Source: Tritrichomonas musculus (taxonomy: Eukaryota; Parabasalia; Tritrichomonadida; Tritrichomonadidae). From it: 64,000 nt of DNA. Below are positions 22,748 to 33,289 of this stretch, in pieces (within the stretch, counting starts at the first letter, position 1; every line of letters begins with the position of its first letter). The translations under genes were made by a program, and so were the position numbers. The stretch lies in the NCBI GenBank assembly GCA_039105265.1, contig JAPFFF010000001.1:5332001-5396000 (forward strand), read 5' to 3'. The notes beneath the pieces are model-generated. The model did no database searches and had not been told where the DNA came from. It saw only the letters and a list, made by a program, of their open reading frames with translations.

Positions 22748-22781
22748 ATAGAAAACAAAAATTGATTTGGATAAAATAAAG
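22712..22781 (+). repeat. 30-bp direct repeat at the transposase/Polinton boundary
   Basis: A 30-base segment of the transposase gene (22,712-22,741) is repeated directly at 22,752-22,781 with a 10-base spacer, exactly where transposase sequence gives way to Polinton sequence. It may be a repair product of an insertion or rearrangement at this edge. Confidence 0.75.
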
Positions 22782-22782
22782 A

Positions 22783-24304
22783 ACTGGTCATAACGTAATA
22801 ATTCTTCAGTAGATATTCCTTCAGGAATAATTTTTGGCATTCCTTTTGGCACTCCAGACATAATACTCATGGCTGATGGATATAAAGAGACGGCATCAAA
22901 ATCTTGTATTCTCGCTTCTACATACTGCTTTTCATTATTTGCCGTCATGGTTCTTCCCCCAGAAACACATCTCTGGATAAAGTTTTGTGGCTTACCACTT
23001 AGCTGATAGCACTCATCGAAGCAACCAAATTTGTAGGCATAATAATATCCAATCGAAGAGATAGAGATAAAATTATGGACGTCCAACATATCTGTTTTTG
23101 TTTGTCTGAACACTTCTATCAAGTCTCGATTAAATTTCTCAACTCCTTTCATCAAAACAATACAGTCGAGCTTGCAATAATAGATGGCATATTTCATGAT
23201 ATCGATGCAAGGCATCGCTACGTCCGAAGGACTGTCTATCTGGAGATTTTCATAAGCGCCACAATTTATTGCATTATCGATAAGCTGTTTCCAGTCTTGT
23301 TTTATTTGTTGAAGTGTTTTTTTGTCTTTATTTTCGAGATAATATTGTAGTTGGAATTCTAGTGCTGAGACTTCTTTTCGTTTGATATTTTTTTCTGTGT
23401 ATATTTTATATGCCATCACTTCTTTGTGGACAGGTAGTTGGAACATTTTAGCGAAGGAAGATAGGGCAGCAGGTATCAAAGAGTAGCTATTTCGGAAGGT
23501 TAATCTTTTGTTTATTTTATATTTTGTCATGACAATTTGAAGAATTGTACCGTTCCTTTCAGTTATTTGGACGTCCCATCCTGGGGTGTTGATGAAGAAG
23601 CAGGCATCATATTTTAGATTATGAAAGTATGTCAAAGAATTATTTTCCAAAGATTTTAATAATCTCTCGGCTATATTATCCCCATCAAAAACCATTTTAT
23701 GTATCAATTCTTTTGTTCTATATACTGTAATGTTAAGATATGGTTTATGGGGAGATAATGTTGTATTGGTCTCAAAATCAGAGTAGTATATCTTTGACCA
23801 CTCCCTCTCTTTTTTCATAACAGACGAATCTATTTTTTGACAGCAAAGGGAAGGGTCATAATTTAAATCTTGATAATCTGCTAGATGACTGTTATATTCA
23901 TTTGTGGCCAAAATATTCATCTCGCAAGATTTTATTTCTCTGAACATGCCTTCTTTAAATAGCTTTCGTAGGACTGTAATCAGCTTTGTGTTTCCCACAG
24001 GTTTGTTAATCATGTAATGATTTTTGTATAATAACAGGTCTACAGTCCTGTTAAAAGCTTTAGCCCAGGCTTTCTTTCGGGTATCTATTTTGATTTGCTG
24101 TTGGTCTCTCGTAGCATATTTTTCATCAATCCTCCTGACAATAAAATGGCATTTAAAATATTTGGCAATATCATAGATTAAAGTATTTGGTACCATCCTT
24201 GTTTTCACCATGGAACGTAGATGATTTATCTCTTCCTCTGAGAAAACTTTTGATTGAATACATGCATAGACCAGGCAATTATCTTGATAATTTTTCTTCT
24301 CCAC
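22783..24304 (-). pseudogene. polB: Polinton DNA polymerase B, partial
   Basis: The frame encodes part of a family B, protein-primed type DNA polymerase. Landmarks are YYSDFETNT (exonuclease motif), a long exonuclease domain with YCKLDCIVLMKG, and FDAVSLYPSAM (polymerase motif A). An upstream segment with DNCLVYAC may be an N-terminal accessory region. The start codon is uncertain because the frame continues into the tandem-repeat block. Only part of the gene is present. Confidence 0.8.
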
Positions 24305-24339
24305 AGACTTAAATATTTTTGCTGAAATTTGTGACTTTT

Positions 24340-26480
24340 CGATGAAAAATGACTCAAAAAATGACTGAAAAAATGACCGAAATTTTCCTTCAAAATTTTC
24401 ATTTTACTTTTTTTCGACCTGAATTTTTTGTTTAAATTTTAATAGATTTTCGATGAAAAATGACTCAAAAAATGACTGAAAAAATGACCGAAATTTTGAC
24501 TGATTTTCGATAAAATATTGACGAAAAAATGACCGAAATTTTGACTGATTTTCGATAAAATATTGACGAAAAAATTAGTAAAATTCTCTCTCGAAATTTT
24601 CATTTTACTTTTTTTCGACCTGAATTTTTCGCTGAAATTTTAATAGATTTTCGATGAAAAATGACTCAAAAAATGACTCAAAAAATGACCGAAATTTTCC
24701 TTCGAAATTTTCATTTTACTTTTTTTCGACCTGAATTTTTTGCTGAAATTTTGACTGATTTTCGATAAAATATTGACGAAAAAATGACTGAAAAAATGAC
24801 CGAAATTTTGACTGATTTTCGATAAAATATTGACGAAAAAATGACTCAAAAAATGACCGAAATTTTCCTTCGAAATTTTCATTTTACTTTTTTTCGACCT
24901 GAATTTTTCGCTGAAATTTTAATAGATTTTCGATGAAAAATGACTCAAAAAATGACTGAAAAAATGACCGAAATTTTGACTGATTTTCGATAAAATATTG
25001 ACGAAAAAATTAGTAAAATTCTCTCTCGAAATTCTCTCTCGAAATTTTCATTTTACTTTTTTTCGACCTGAATTTTTCGCTGAAATTTTAATAGATTTTC
25101 GATGAAAAATGACTCAAAAAATGACTCAAAAAATGACCGAAATTTTCCTTCGAAATTTTCATTTTACTTTTTTTCGACCTGAATTTTTCGCTGAAATTTT
25201 GACTGATTTTCGATAAAATATTGACGAAAAAATGACTGAAAAAATGACCGAAATTTTGACTGATTTTCGATAAAATATTGACGAAAAAATGACTCAAAAA
25301 ATGACCGAAATTTTCCTTCGAAATTTTCATTTTACTTTTTTTCGACCTGAATTTTTCGCTGAAATTTTAATAGATTTTCGATGAAAAATGACTCAAAAAA
25401 TGACTCAAAAAATGACCGAAATTTTCCTTCAAAATTTTCATTTTACTTTTTTTCGACCTGAATTTTTTGTTTAAATTTTAATAGATTTTCGATGAAAAAT
25501 GACTCAAAAAATGACTGAAAAAATGACCGAAATTTTGACTGATTTTCGATAAAATATTGACGAAAAAATTAGTAAAATTCTCTCTCGAAATTTTCAATTT
25601 TTCGACCTGAATTTTTCGCTGAAATTTTAATAGATTTTCGATGAAAAATGACTCAAAAAATGACTCAAAAAATGACCGAAATTTTCCTTCGAAATTTTCA
25701 TTTTACTTTTTTTCGACCTGAATTTTTTGCTGAAATTTTGACTGATTTTCGATAAAATATTGACGAAAAAATGACTGAAAAAATGACCGAAATTTTGACT
25801 GATTTTCGATAAAATATTGACGAAAAAATGACTCAAAAAATGACCGAAATTTTCCTTCGAAATTTTCATTTTACTTTTTTTCGACCTGAATTTTTCGCTG
25901 AAATTTCAATAGATTTTCGATGAAAAATGACTCAAAAAATGACTGAAAAAATGACCGAAATTTTGACTGATTTTCGATAAAATATTGACGAAAAAATTAG
26001 TAAAATTCTCTCTCGAAATTTTCCTTCGAAATTTTCATTTTACTTTTTTTCGACCTGAATTTTTCGCTGAAATTTCAATAGATTTTCGATGAAAAATGAC
26101 TCAAAAAATGACTGAAAAAATGACCGAAATTTTGACTGATTTTCGATAAAATATTGACGAAAAAATTAGTAAAATTCTCTCTCGAAATTTTCAATTTTTC
26201 GATTTTTCGACCTGAATTTTTCGCTGAAATTTCAATAGATTTTCGATGAAAAATTACTCAAAAAATGACTGAAAAAATGACCGAAATTTTGACTGATTTT
26301 CGATAAAATATTGACGAAAAAATGACTCAAAAAATGACCGAAATTTCAATAGATTTTCGATAAAATATAGACGAAAAAATTAGTAAAATTCTCTCTCGAA
26401 ATTTTCAATTTTTCGATTTTTCAATTTTTCGATTTTTCGATTTTTCTATTTTTCGATTTTTTCAATTTTTCGCGTTTTCA
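24340..26480. repeat. Tandem-repeat block inside the Polinton
   Basis: About 2.1 kb built from a few short modules in varying order. One contains GACTCAAAAAATGACTG, one is GATTTTCGATAAAATATTGA, and one contains CTTTTTTTCGACCTGAAT. Larger combinations recur at spacings of about 450-540 bases (for example starting near 24,640, 25,088 and 25,627). The minus strand holds three near-identical 80-codon frames rich in GHFLSHF, but these follow from the repeats and I do not call them genes. It ends in a run of ATTTTTCG-type units just before the GIY-YIG gene. Confidence 0.9.
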
Positions 26481-26523
26481 AATTTTTTTAATTTTTTTAT
26501 CGCGACCGCAAAAGAGCCCAGAA

Positions 26524-27429
26524 ATGGATTACGAAAAAGCCCCCCAAAAAATCGCTCAACTTGAAGCTGAAAACAAAAAGAAAGACGAAAAAATCGCCCA
26601 ACTTGAAGCTGAAAACAAAGAACTCAGAGCCGAAATTTTTGAGCTAAAATCACAGAAAAATGGCATAGATTACCCAAAATTATTGGATAATTCCATTGCC
26701 CAGATTCAAAATTTCAGAGCAGAAAACGAGAAATTGAAGGCTAAAATTGTTGAAATTCAGGCCCAAAATAGCATGTTAGAAGATGAATTTGAACAAAATG
26801 ACGTAAGGTTCTCAGAGATATATCATGAAAATCAATTCAATAAAAAGCGAGTCCAGGAGCTAGAGCAATCATTCAATACCATAAATGATGAGCTAAAAAG
26901 GCTCAAGACCAAATTCGAAATCACATCTCTAGAACAATTTATGGAACTTTACGGGAAGATTATGGATAGGGGAGATATCAAAATTATACAGAAAAAATAC
27001 TTCGAAGAAACAGGTATAAAATATACACAATCATATCTGAAAAGAGAATTGGAACAGATGGGATACCAAGTAAAAAAAGTCGGAAATAGAGGAACATTCC
27101 ACGTTTCCAAAGATATTAGAGGCCTTCTTTATATAGTCCAACTCAACAAACACAAAGAAACATGTATCTATAAAGTTGGAAGAACATTTAACATGAAACA
27201 AAGATTGAACGGGTATAAACAGCACAATGGAGGAGCAACAGAAATAATATCATCCAAAGTAAACAATCAATTTTATGCTGAAGACAAACTACTCCAACTT
27301 CTCAACGAAGCTGTAGATAGAAATGAATTAAAGAAAGATTCAGCAAAGGATGAATATTTTGAGGGCTCCCTTGAGATTATCAGGAAATATTACGATGCTG
27401 TAGTTCAAGAATTTAAAGACGAAGAGTAA
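26524..27429 (+). CDS. Coiled-coil protein with GIY-YIG (T5orf172-like) domain, Polinton cargo
   Basis: A 301-residue protein starting at ATG 26,524, the only clear Polinton gene on the + strand. Residues about 5-130 are a coiled coil with near-repeats of KIAQLEAENK. Residues about 195-290 match the T5orf172/MUG113 branch of the GIY-YIG nuclease fold: GLLYIVQ, then YKVGRTFNMKQRLNGY, and a later glutamate (AEDKLLQLL). Such domains occur in large DNA viruses and phages, often as homing or repair-type nucleases. Whether it cuts DNA here is unknown. It faces the polymerase gene across the tandem-repeat block. Confidence 0.7.
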   Translation: MDYEKAPQKIAQLEAENKKKDEKIAQLEAENKELRAEIFELKSQKNGIDYPKLLDNSIAQIQNFRAENEKLKAKIVEIQAQNSMLEDEFEQNDVRFSEIYHENQFNKKRVQELEQSFNTINDELKRLKTKFEITSLEQFMELYGKIMDRGDIKIIQKKYFEETGIKYTQSYLKRELEQMGYQVKKVGNRGTFHVSKDIRGLLYIVQLNKHKETCIYKVGRTFNMKQRLNGYKQHNGGATEIISSKVNNQFYAEDKLLQLLNEAVDRNELKKDSAKDEYFEGSLEIIRKYYDAVVQEFKDEE

Positions 27430-27451
27430 GCTGCAAAAAAATTTTTTTACT

Positions 27452-27736
27452 TTATGCCTTTATCAACTCAGCTAATTTTTTCAGCTCTTCTAATTCTTTT
27501 TTCTTTCGTAGCCTATACTCCTTTTGTTGTTGCCTTCTTGCCTCGAGCCTTTCCTCCGGTGTATTGTATTTGCTCTTGCGTCCTCGTTTTTGTTTTTCAG
27601 GGAGGGGTTCGGCTTGGGTTTCCTCTTCAGCTTTTTCATCAGATATAATTTTTAAATTTTCTTCGGATTTACTCTTGGATAATTTTTTTACAACTTCTGT
27701 TTGATTGAATTTTTTGAGGTCTATTTTATTGGTCAT
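27452..27736 (-). CDS. Small basic bZIP-like protein, Polinton part
   Basis: A 94-residue highly charged protein. The centre has KRGRKSKYNTPEERLEARR, an AT-hook-like then basic stretch, followed by a short leucine-containing helix. This pattern is common in small DNA-binding proteins of DNA viruses and Mavericks. Its role in the element is not known. Confidence 0.55.
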   Translation of the reverse strand: MTNKIDLKKFNQTEVVKKLSKSKSEENLKIISDEKAEEETQAEPLPEKQKRGRKSKYNTPEERLEARRQQQKEYRLRKKKELEELKKLAELIKA

Positions 27737-27767
27737 TTGCCTTGAAGAAAAAAATTAAAATTAAAAT

Positions 27768-28292
27768 CTAAACACAAACATATTTTAAGCAGAGATGATA
27801 TTTGTTAATTAGTTCGTTGTATTCTTTGTTATATACTTGTTTGAAATCCATACAAACTTCTCCCTTGTCGTTTACTATTTTTATGGCTTCGATTCGGCGT
27901 ATCGGATTAGCTTTCCCAGCACAACATTTTATATCTTCATCAACATGTAATTCTACTATTTCAGCTTTTACAGAACATTTTATTATATCAATCAACGCCT
28001 CTACAGGAACGATAATACAATTTTTTGAGATAAGATTAGAGAGCAAAGCTTTATCTTGGTTCAATAAAATATTGGCAAAAGTCTCGAGAATTACATATTT
28101 TACATCTTTTACATCATCTTCTGGGCTGTCTTCTAGCTCGACATTTCTTGTTATAACAATTTCTTCCTTCCCATCATCCCTTTTGTTTATGATGATATTG
28201 TTATTAATATTTGATGTTGATTGAGCTGCGGCTTGTGGTTCTAATGATAAATTAGCATTAACGCCTGCATTATTTGACCTCTTTTTAATCAT
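27768..28292 (-). CDS. Unidentified Polinton protein (174 residues)
   Basis: Lies in the run of minus-strand genes with a short gap to each neighbour. The N-terminal 60 residues are polar and low in complexity; the remainder is a compact mixed alpha/beta region with several cysteines (KCCAGK, CVCV end). I do not recognise the family. Confidence 0.5.
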   Translation of the reverse strand: MIKKRSNNAGVNANLSLEPQAAAQSTSNINNNIIINKRDDGKEEIVITRNVELEDSPEDDVKDVKYVILETFANILLNQDKALLSNLISKNCIIVPVEALIDIIKCSVKAEIVELHVDEDIKCCAGKANPIRRIEAIKIVNDKGEVCMDFKQVYNKEYNELINKYHLCLKYVCV

Positions 28293-28316
28293 TTCATTTC
28301 GAAAAAAATCTTTTAT

Positions 28317-28745
28317 TTAATAGATAATTTTCTCTATTTTCACTTTATGTTGCGGGCCATATATTATATTTCCTTTATCTTTTTCATTAGCCTTTCCTTG
28401 TATCTCCCCTATCTTTTCGGGTTTCTTGAGGTAAGAGGGAAGGATGGGTGCCTTGGGAGCCTTATCTTTTTTTAAATAATACCCTCCGTCTGTGATGCTG
28501 ACAGGTGGTTCATGCAATGGTTTCGTTCTATGTTGATTACTCTTTGGCGGCCTCACAGGCTTGTTTTCCATATATTTTATAGGTGGTCTATTGTAATATG
28601 GATTAAATGTAATGGCATAAGTATTGTCGTTAGAGAATATACCAAAATGATTAAAGCCTATGGTGTGTTCTGTTTTTGTTCCTTCGTTGAACATTTCTCC
28701 TTCTGCTCCAATGATAGATGAATCAGGATTTCTGTATTTATTCAT
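28317..28745 (-). CDS. Unidentified Polinton protein (142 residues)
   Basis: A proline- and lysine-rich 142-residue protein with an ordered-looking N-terminal third (TIGFNHFGIFSNDNTYAITF) and a basic C-terminal tail. It lies between two other small minus-strand genes of the element. The family is not recognised; a virion-associated role is only a guess from its position. Confidence 0.5.
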   Translation of the reverse strand: MNKYRNPDSSIIGAEGEMFNEGTKTEHTIGFNHFGIFSNDNTYAITFNPYYNRPPIKYMENKPVRPPKSNQHRTKPLHEPPVSITDGGYYLKKDKAPKAPILPSYLKKPEKIGEIQGKANEKDKGNIIYGPQHKVKIEKIIY

Positions 28746-28770
28746 TTCTATTCCAAAAAAATTATTCAGC

Positions 28771-29220
28771 TTACTCTAGGACAAGGGGTTGAGACTCTCC
28801 AATGTATAGTTCTGGCGTGTTTAAATTGTATTTCTCTCGAAGCTGAATAATTAATTCTTTCGTTTGTTTTGAAGCATTTTCTATGGAATAATTATAGTAG
28901 CTATGCTCCTCATATATCTGTTCTTGATTTGAGCCGTTGATAAAGAATTCATTCATTTTATAATGTAATCGACGTCGAGAATTTGCATTGATAATTACAT
29001 GCTCTATTTCATATTTTTTGATTTTGTCAGGATATATTCTCCAGGTCTTTTTTTCAGTTTTGAGTGATATATATATTACTTTGCCCAAAAATTTGTTGCG
29101 AGAAAGCTGGATGGGAAATTTATCACAGAGGATGGCAAAATTACATTGCTTCCATTCTTCTGGCTTTTCAGCGAGGGAGATAATATTGTTGATGTAATCA
29201 TAGACTCTTTGCTCTTGCAT
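28771..29220 (-). CDS. Unidentified Polinton protein (149 residues)
   Basis: A 149-residue protein directly downstream of the major-capsid-like gene. It has no membrane segment and looks mixed alpha/beta. I do not recognise it. Confidence 0.5.
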   Translation of the reverse strand: MQEQRVYDYINNIISLAEKPEEWKQCNFAILCDKFPIQLSRNKFLGKVIYISLKTEKKTWRIYPDKIKKYEIEHVIINANSRRRLHYKMNEFFINGSNQEQIYEEHSYYNYSIENASKQTKELIIQLREKYNLNTPELYIGESQPLVLE

Positions 29221-29258
29221 TTGCGATGGAGATAAAAAAATATTTTAAGAATGAATAT

Positions 29259-30938
29259 TTATGCCGGAGTAGTCAAATCATAGTTGCCGAGGCGAACAAG
29301 TGGTGGCATACCATTAGGCTGAACCAAAATTGATATTGATGAATCAAACAAAAGACAAATTAGAGGAGGAGTTTCCACTGCATTTGCATATGTTTTTGCG
29401 CCTGTATCTTGGGATACATTAATTTCAAAGTTAATTGGAGACAAAGATGTAAGGCCTTGCTGATATGTATTATCTGTTTCTGTAGGAAGGCCGATGAAGA
29501 AGCTGGTTTTATCATTTGTCCAATATCCAGTTGAATATCCAAATGTCGGTTGATTAGTAGTTGAATCTCTATTACAATATGTCAAACTGTTTACTACTTC
29601 TTTATTGAACCCGCTTTGTTCACCATTCATATTCATAGCATTTTGACAGTATTCTAAGAATTCAGGGTATTCATCGGTCGTTCCGAATGGTTTTGCAGGA
29701 ATGTTTCCATATCCGCCACAATTTAATTGAAATGATTTAAAGTTAGGATTTTTGAAATATGTATGATGAGTATGCTTTACAGGAAATAGACAAAATATTG
29801 AATCAACAAATCGGGGTGTGATTGTACAGGTAGTTTTGTCATTTGGATTTTTTAGTTTATTTGTTGTTGTGTAGACGGAAAGAGTTTGCGTTGGGAAAGT
29901 AAGTGGATGAGTCGGGTCAGCATATCTTTGAACGAGGCTGGAATAAATATTATCTTCAATACCAAAACATGGTATGATAGATGAGCATTCTGTTATCGAG
30001 TAATCGACGACTTGAAAAGTCCTGTCTTCTGTCTTGAGATGAATAAAATTAATATTAACTGCATTACTTTGAGCAGCAAAAGCTGCTCCTGTTATTCTTG
30101 TAGTATCAGCCAAATTTGTTTTGCTTGTATACATAGTTATTGATTCATTTATTGGAGTAAATTCATTTGTTATTTGATCGAAAGCATATTTTGAATAAAC
30201 ATTTGGTTCGTGTTCAAATGTAGCTCCTGGGCCGATAGGACAACATACCATTCCAGCACAAGAAAAGAATAATCTGAGTTCTATTTTTCCTGCAAAAGCT
30301 GGGAGGTATTTAATATTAGATAGGGGTAAGAATCTTCTCAAATCTATCTTGAGATGAATTTTATATTTCTGTTCTGTCCATTTTTTACCATTTCTCTCTT
30401 TCCAATCAACAACGAATCCTGTTCTACTACCGGATTTATAATTCCATATATCTTTATGTCTGGCCTTAGAATATACATCTGCTCTCTTTGTTGTTTCATT
30501 AGCACAACAAGCTGTTAAAAATGATTCCTCACAACCAAAATTCTGGGTATAGATGGTGATGCCATTTGCTACAATTTCATATTTCTCAACCGCATCTCTA
30601 GCATCTTTAAAGCCAAACCAAACTCTATTGAATTGATATCCGTCTGAAGTTAATGGTTCAACAGCTTTTCCAGCAGCTTCTTTAATACTAACTTCCATAT
30701 CGGCTCTAATGAATCCATTATATATGTCTGCTGTATTATTGGTATTTGGAGATATAATGGCGCTGGTATATGAACCACTAGGAACAGGAGGTGATGGGGA
30801 ATACGATGTCTGAGGACTTATAGTATACTGTTTGTTGGTATCAGATAATGCTATACAATTATCGACGATATCAAAATATGATGCTATTTGAGTACATACT
30901 TCCGCTGAAGTTCTAAGTTCAATCTCGTTGTTCAACAT
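29259..30938 (-). CDS. Major-capsid-like protein, Polinton part
   Basis: A 559-residue protein, the longest complete frame in the element. It is rich in beta-strand, aromatic residues, asparagine and threonine, with a segment LPLSNIKYLPAFAGKIELRL that resembles double-jelly-roll major capsid proteins of Polintons. Size, composition and its place in the gene order support the call; a structure prediction would be needed to be sure. Confidence 0.6.
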   Translation of the reverse strand: MLNNEIELRTSAEVCTQIASYFDIVDNCIALSDTNKQYTISPQTSYSPSPPVPSGSYTSAIISPNTNNTADIYNGFIRADMEVSIKEAAGKAVEPLTSDGYQFNRVWFGFKDARDAVEKYEIVANGITIYTQNFGCEESFLTACCANETTKRADVYSKARHKDIWNYKSGSRTGFVVDWKERNGKKWTEQKYKIHLKIDLRRFLPLSNIKYLPAFAGKIELRLFFSCAGMVCCPIGPGATFEHEPNVYSKYAFDQITNEFTPINESITMYTSKTNLADTTRITGAAFAAQSNAVNINFIHLKTEDRTFQVVDYSITECSSIIPCFGIEDNIYSSLVQRYADPTHPLTFPTQTLSVYTTTNKLKNPNDKTTCTITPRFVDSIFCLFPVKHTHHTYFKNPNFKSFQLNCGGYGNIPAKPFGTTDEYPEFLEYCQNAMNMNGEQSGFNKEVVNSLTYCNRDSTTNQPTFGYSTGYWTNDKTSFFIGLPTETDNTYQQGLTSLSPINFEINVSQDTGAKTYANAVETPPLICLLFDSSISILVQPNGMPPLVRLGNYDLTTPA

Positions 30939-30957
30939 TTATAAAAAAATAAAAACT

Positions 30958-31569
30958 TCAAAACATATCAGAGAAAATATTATTTCTTCTTCTGCGAATG
31001 AGTTGAGGTTGAGGTTGAGGAGGAGGAGGAGGTGGTGGTGGTGGTCGTGTTGGCTCGTCCTCTGGTTCTTCTTCTATATCATTTCCGGAAGGAAAATTAG
31101 GCTCTTGAATATATTGTGGCTGAGTATATTGATTTCTTTTATATAATTCTTTATTCATTACTTCTTTTATCATCCTCTTTTGCTCTTTCTTTTCTCGTTT
31201 ACTTTTTATTTCTTCTCCCAATAATTTTAGCTGATTTAATATTTCCATATTTATCGTGGGGTCTAAAATGGCTGAATTATTTGATTGCGGCTTAGGCCTT
31301 GTGATTTTTTTTGGGAGAGATTTTGTGGGCGGCTTTATTGTAGGCTCCTCTGTCGGCTCTTCTACTTCCTGCTCTTCTACCTGTGGTTCAATAGATGATT
31401 CTTCAGTAGACGGTTCAGAAGGGGGTTTTACCAGTGGTTCCTTACGAGGCCTAACAATATATTTTCCTTCTGTTTTGGTAGGGAACACTTCAAAATCATC
31501 ATCTTCAATCCCACGTAGCCATTTATTTATCAACTGTAATCTTTTGCTTTGAGGCACTCTTTTGCTCAT
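30958..31569 (-). CDS. Proline-rich low-complexity protein, Polinton part
   Basis: A 203-residue protein with acidic and proline-rich repeats, a stretch of ten prolines near the C-terminus and a basic end (RRRRNN). Low complexity prevents a family call. It lies between the capsid-like gene and a putative small virion protein. Confidence 0.55.
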   Translation of the reverse strand: MSKRVPQSKRLQLINKWLRGIEDDDFEVFPTKTEGKYIVRPRKEPLVKPPSEPSTEESSIEPQVEEQEVEEPTEEPTIKPPTKSLPKKITRPKPQSNNSAILDPTINMEILNQLKLLGEEIKSKREKKEQKRMIKEVMNKELYKRNQYTQPQYIQEPNFPSGNDIEEEPEDEPTRPPPPPPPPPQPQPQLIRRRRNNIFSDMF

Positions 31570-31639
31570 TTATGAAATTTAAAAAATGTTTGAATATGCA
31601 GGCTTTTACACGAATTTGTTTGAGTTTTGGAGAGTTTGT

Positions 31640-32368
31640 TTACCAATCATCTTTCTCAAACTTTTCGTATGCTTCTCTGCGTCTTCTTGTGGCTTCTTGT
31701 AGATCGGCCACAAATTGTTTATCTTGTTTCCAATTTCTAGCTTTTTCAGCTGCTGACAATTTCTTTTTGGGAGGCGATGGTTTAGGCTTTTCTTTTGGCT
31801 TTTCTTTTGGCTTTTCTTTTTGTGTTGTGGCATTTTTCTGTTTACTACTTTTAGCGGCAGTTGTATTGTTTTTATTGCTTATTTGTTTTTTCAATTGTGC
31901 TAATTGTGCCATAGCCCTTTCAAGATGCTTATTTCGTTTATGATGTATTTTAAAACCAGATGGCTTCCTTCCATAATAAATGCGTGGGAAATGTGATTGA
32001 GCTACATTACTTCCCAAAGGATTCGGCTGTCTTTCAGCTATCGATTTTTGTAATGCGGCTTTTGCCTCTCCTTCTTTGATTCCATCTGCAGCCATCATCA
32101 TTCCTTTGCCAATACCAGCTACTGCAGGGTTCCCTGTAATTGCTCCGAAAGCTTGAGCCGCTCCTCCGACAGTATTTAAGATTGGTACTTTATTTTTCGA
32201 TATCCATTTTCCCGCTTTGCCAATAGCAGAATCTTCTATCCATTTACTAGCTTTACCAACACCAGATTTAACAGAATTCCATGCACTATTTATAAATTTT
32301 CCTAAAAATCCACTAGAATTCTGGGGTGTTGAGGGTTCGACTCTATCTGTATCTTCAACTTTTTCCAT
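31640..32368 (-). CDS. Possible small virion/membrane-active protein, Polinton part
   Basis: A 242-residue protein. The N-terminal half has amphipathic and glycine/alanine-rich hydrophobic stretches (WNSVKSGVGKASKW; IGKAGKW; GGAAQAFGAITG). The C-terminal half is very basic, with KPKEK repeats. Polintons often carry a small protein of this kind next to the ATPase and capsid genes; the exact family is not recognised. Confidence 0.5.
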   Translation of the reverse strand: MEKVEDTDRVEPSTPQNSSGFLGKFINSAWNSVKSGVGKASKWIEDSAIGKAGKWISKNKVPILNTVGGAAQAFGAITGNPAVAGIGKGMMMAADGIKEGEAKAALQKSIAERQPNPLGSNVAQSHFPRIYYGRKPSGFKIHHKRNKHLERAMAQLAQLKKQISNKNNTTAAKSSKQKNATTQKEKPKEKPKEKPKPSPPKKKLSAAEKARNWKQDKQFVADLQEATRRRREAYEKFEKDDW

Positions 32369-32424
32369 TGTTATTTAAAGTCAATAAAACTAGCTTTCAA
32401 GGACATAGTCCAAGTATGACTTCG

Positions 32425-33279
32425 TCATTCAAAGTAATATTTGTTGGCTGTTATATTACAAATAAATTTGTCGTGAGGCTCACGATGCTGCAAATATTCC
32501 TTGACTGTTTTTTTGATATTTAGATTGTTATTCGTTTGTTGGAGCAATGATGTAAAATCTTCTTCTGAATATCCACTATAGCATATAATATCGGTGGCCA
32601 ATCTCTTTGCATTTATATGGACAAATCTAATGGTTTGGATAGCCATAATGCATGTAATATTATAGTGCCTAGTTTTTGTTAACAGCCTGAGGAATTCAGT
32701 ATTATTATGCGTCAATAAATCGCTCCCAGCACAGTCATCCAATATTATTAGAGTGTTATATGGATATGATGAAGTTTGATATTTTACCAGCTTGTTTGCT
32801 ATATATACTATTCTATCATCTATTTCTTGAAGGGAGTGCTTGTTTATTAGTCTCTGCATTTCTTCATTCGTCTCTTTCATTTTTGATAATACATGCTTTA
32901 CCATAGCATAATATTTTATCTTTCGCTTTAGATGTTTTTTCAAATAATCCATCAATTCTGCTTCGTTCAAATATATGATTGGTGTCTTGACATTTTGACT
33001 CATCGCCTCTGCAGTTTTGTCCATCTTACCGCTTGTGGAACAGAATACTATCTTCTGGTAGTAGGGATACTTAAATAATCTCTCGGTAATTAAAATGTGT
33101 TTCCATATCCAATAACTTTTTCCAGCACCTGGTTTGCCTATCAAAAAATATATACCGTTCGTGCTAAATGGATAGGAAGGATGAATTGGTTTCATAAGTG
33201 CAGATTCTATTTCTTTTTGGTTTTTCCGCATGGTTTTTTGGATTAAAACTTCTACTTCTTTCATTATTTGTTTAGCCAT
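32425..33279 (-). CDS. Packaging-type ATPase, Polinton part
   Basis: A 284-residue protein with an N-terminal Walker A loop (LIGKPGAGKS) and a Walker B strand (NTLIILDDCAG) about 130 residues later. This fits the FtsK/HerA-like A32-type genome-packaging ATPase found in Polintons and related DNA viruses. A KTRHYNITCIMAIQT segment following Walker B matches the expected sensor region. Confidence 0.82.
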   Translation of the reverse strand: MAKQIMKEVEVLIQKTMRKNQKEIESALMKPIHPSYPFSTNGIYFLIGKPGAGKSYWIWKHILITERLFKYPYYQKIVFCSTSGKMDKTAEAMSQNVKTPIIYLNEAELMDYLKKHLKRKIKYYAMVKHVLSKMKETNEEMQRLINKHSLQEIDDRIVYIANKLVKYQTSSYPYNTLIILDDCAGSDLLTHNNTEFLRLLTKTRHYNITCIMAIQTIRFVHINAKRLATDIICYSGYSEEDFTSLLQQTNNNLNIKKTVKEYLQHREPHDKFICNITANKYYFE

Positions 33280-33289
33280 TTATTGTTGG

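Noticed and set aside
24640-25869. Three near-identical 80-codon minus-strand frames as a gene family
   Set aside because: They are by-products of the tandem repeat, with low-complexity content and no independent gene signal.
24340-26480. CRISPR-like array
   Set aside because: The repeats are variable modules without unique spacers of even length, and the genome is eukaryotic.
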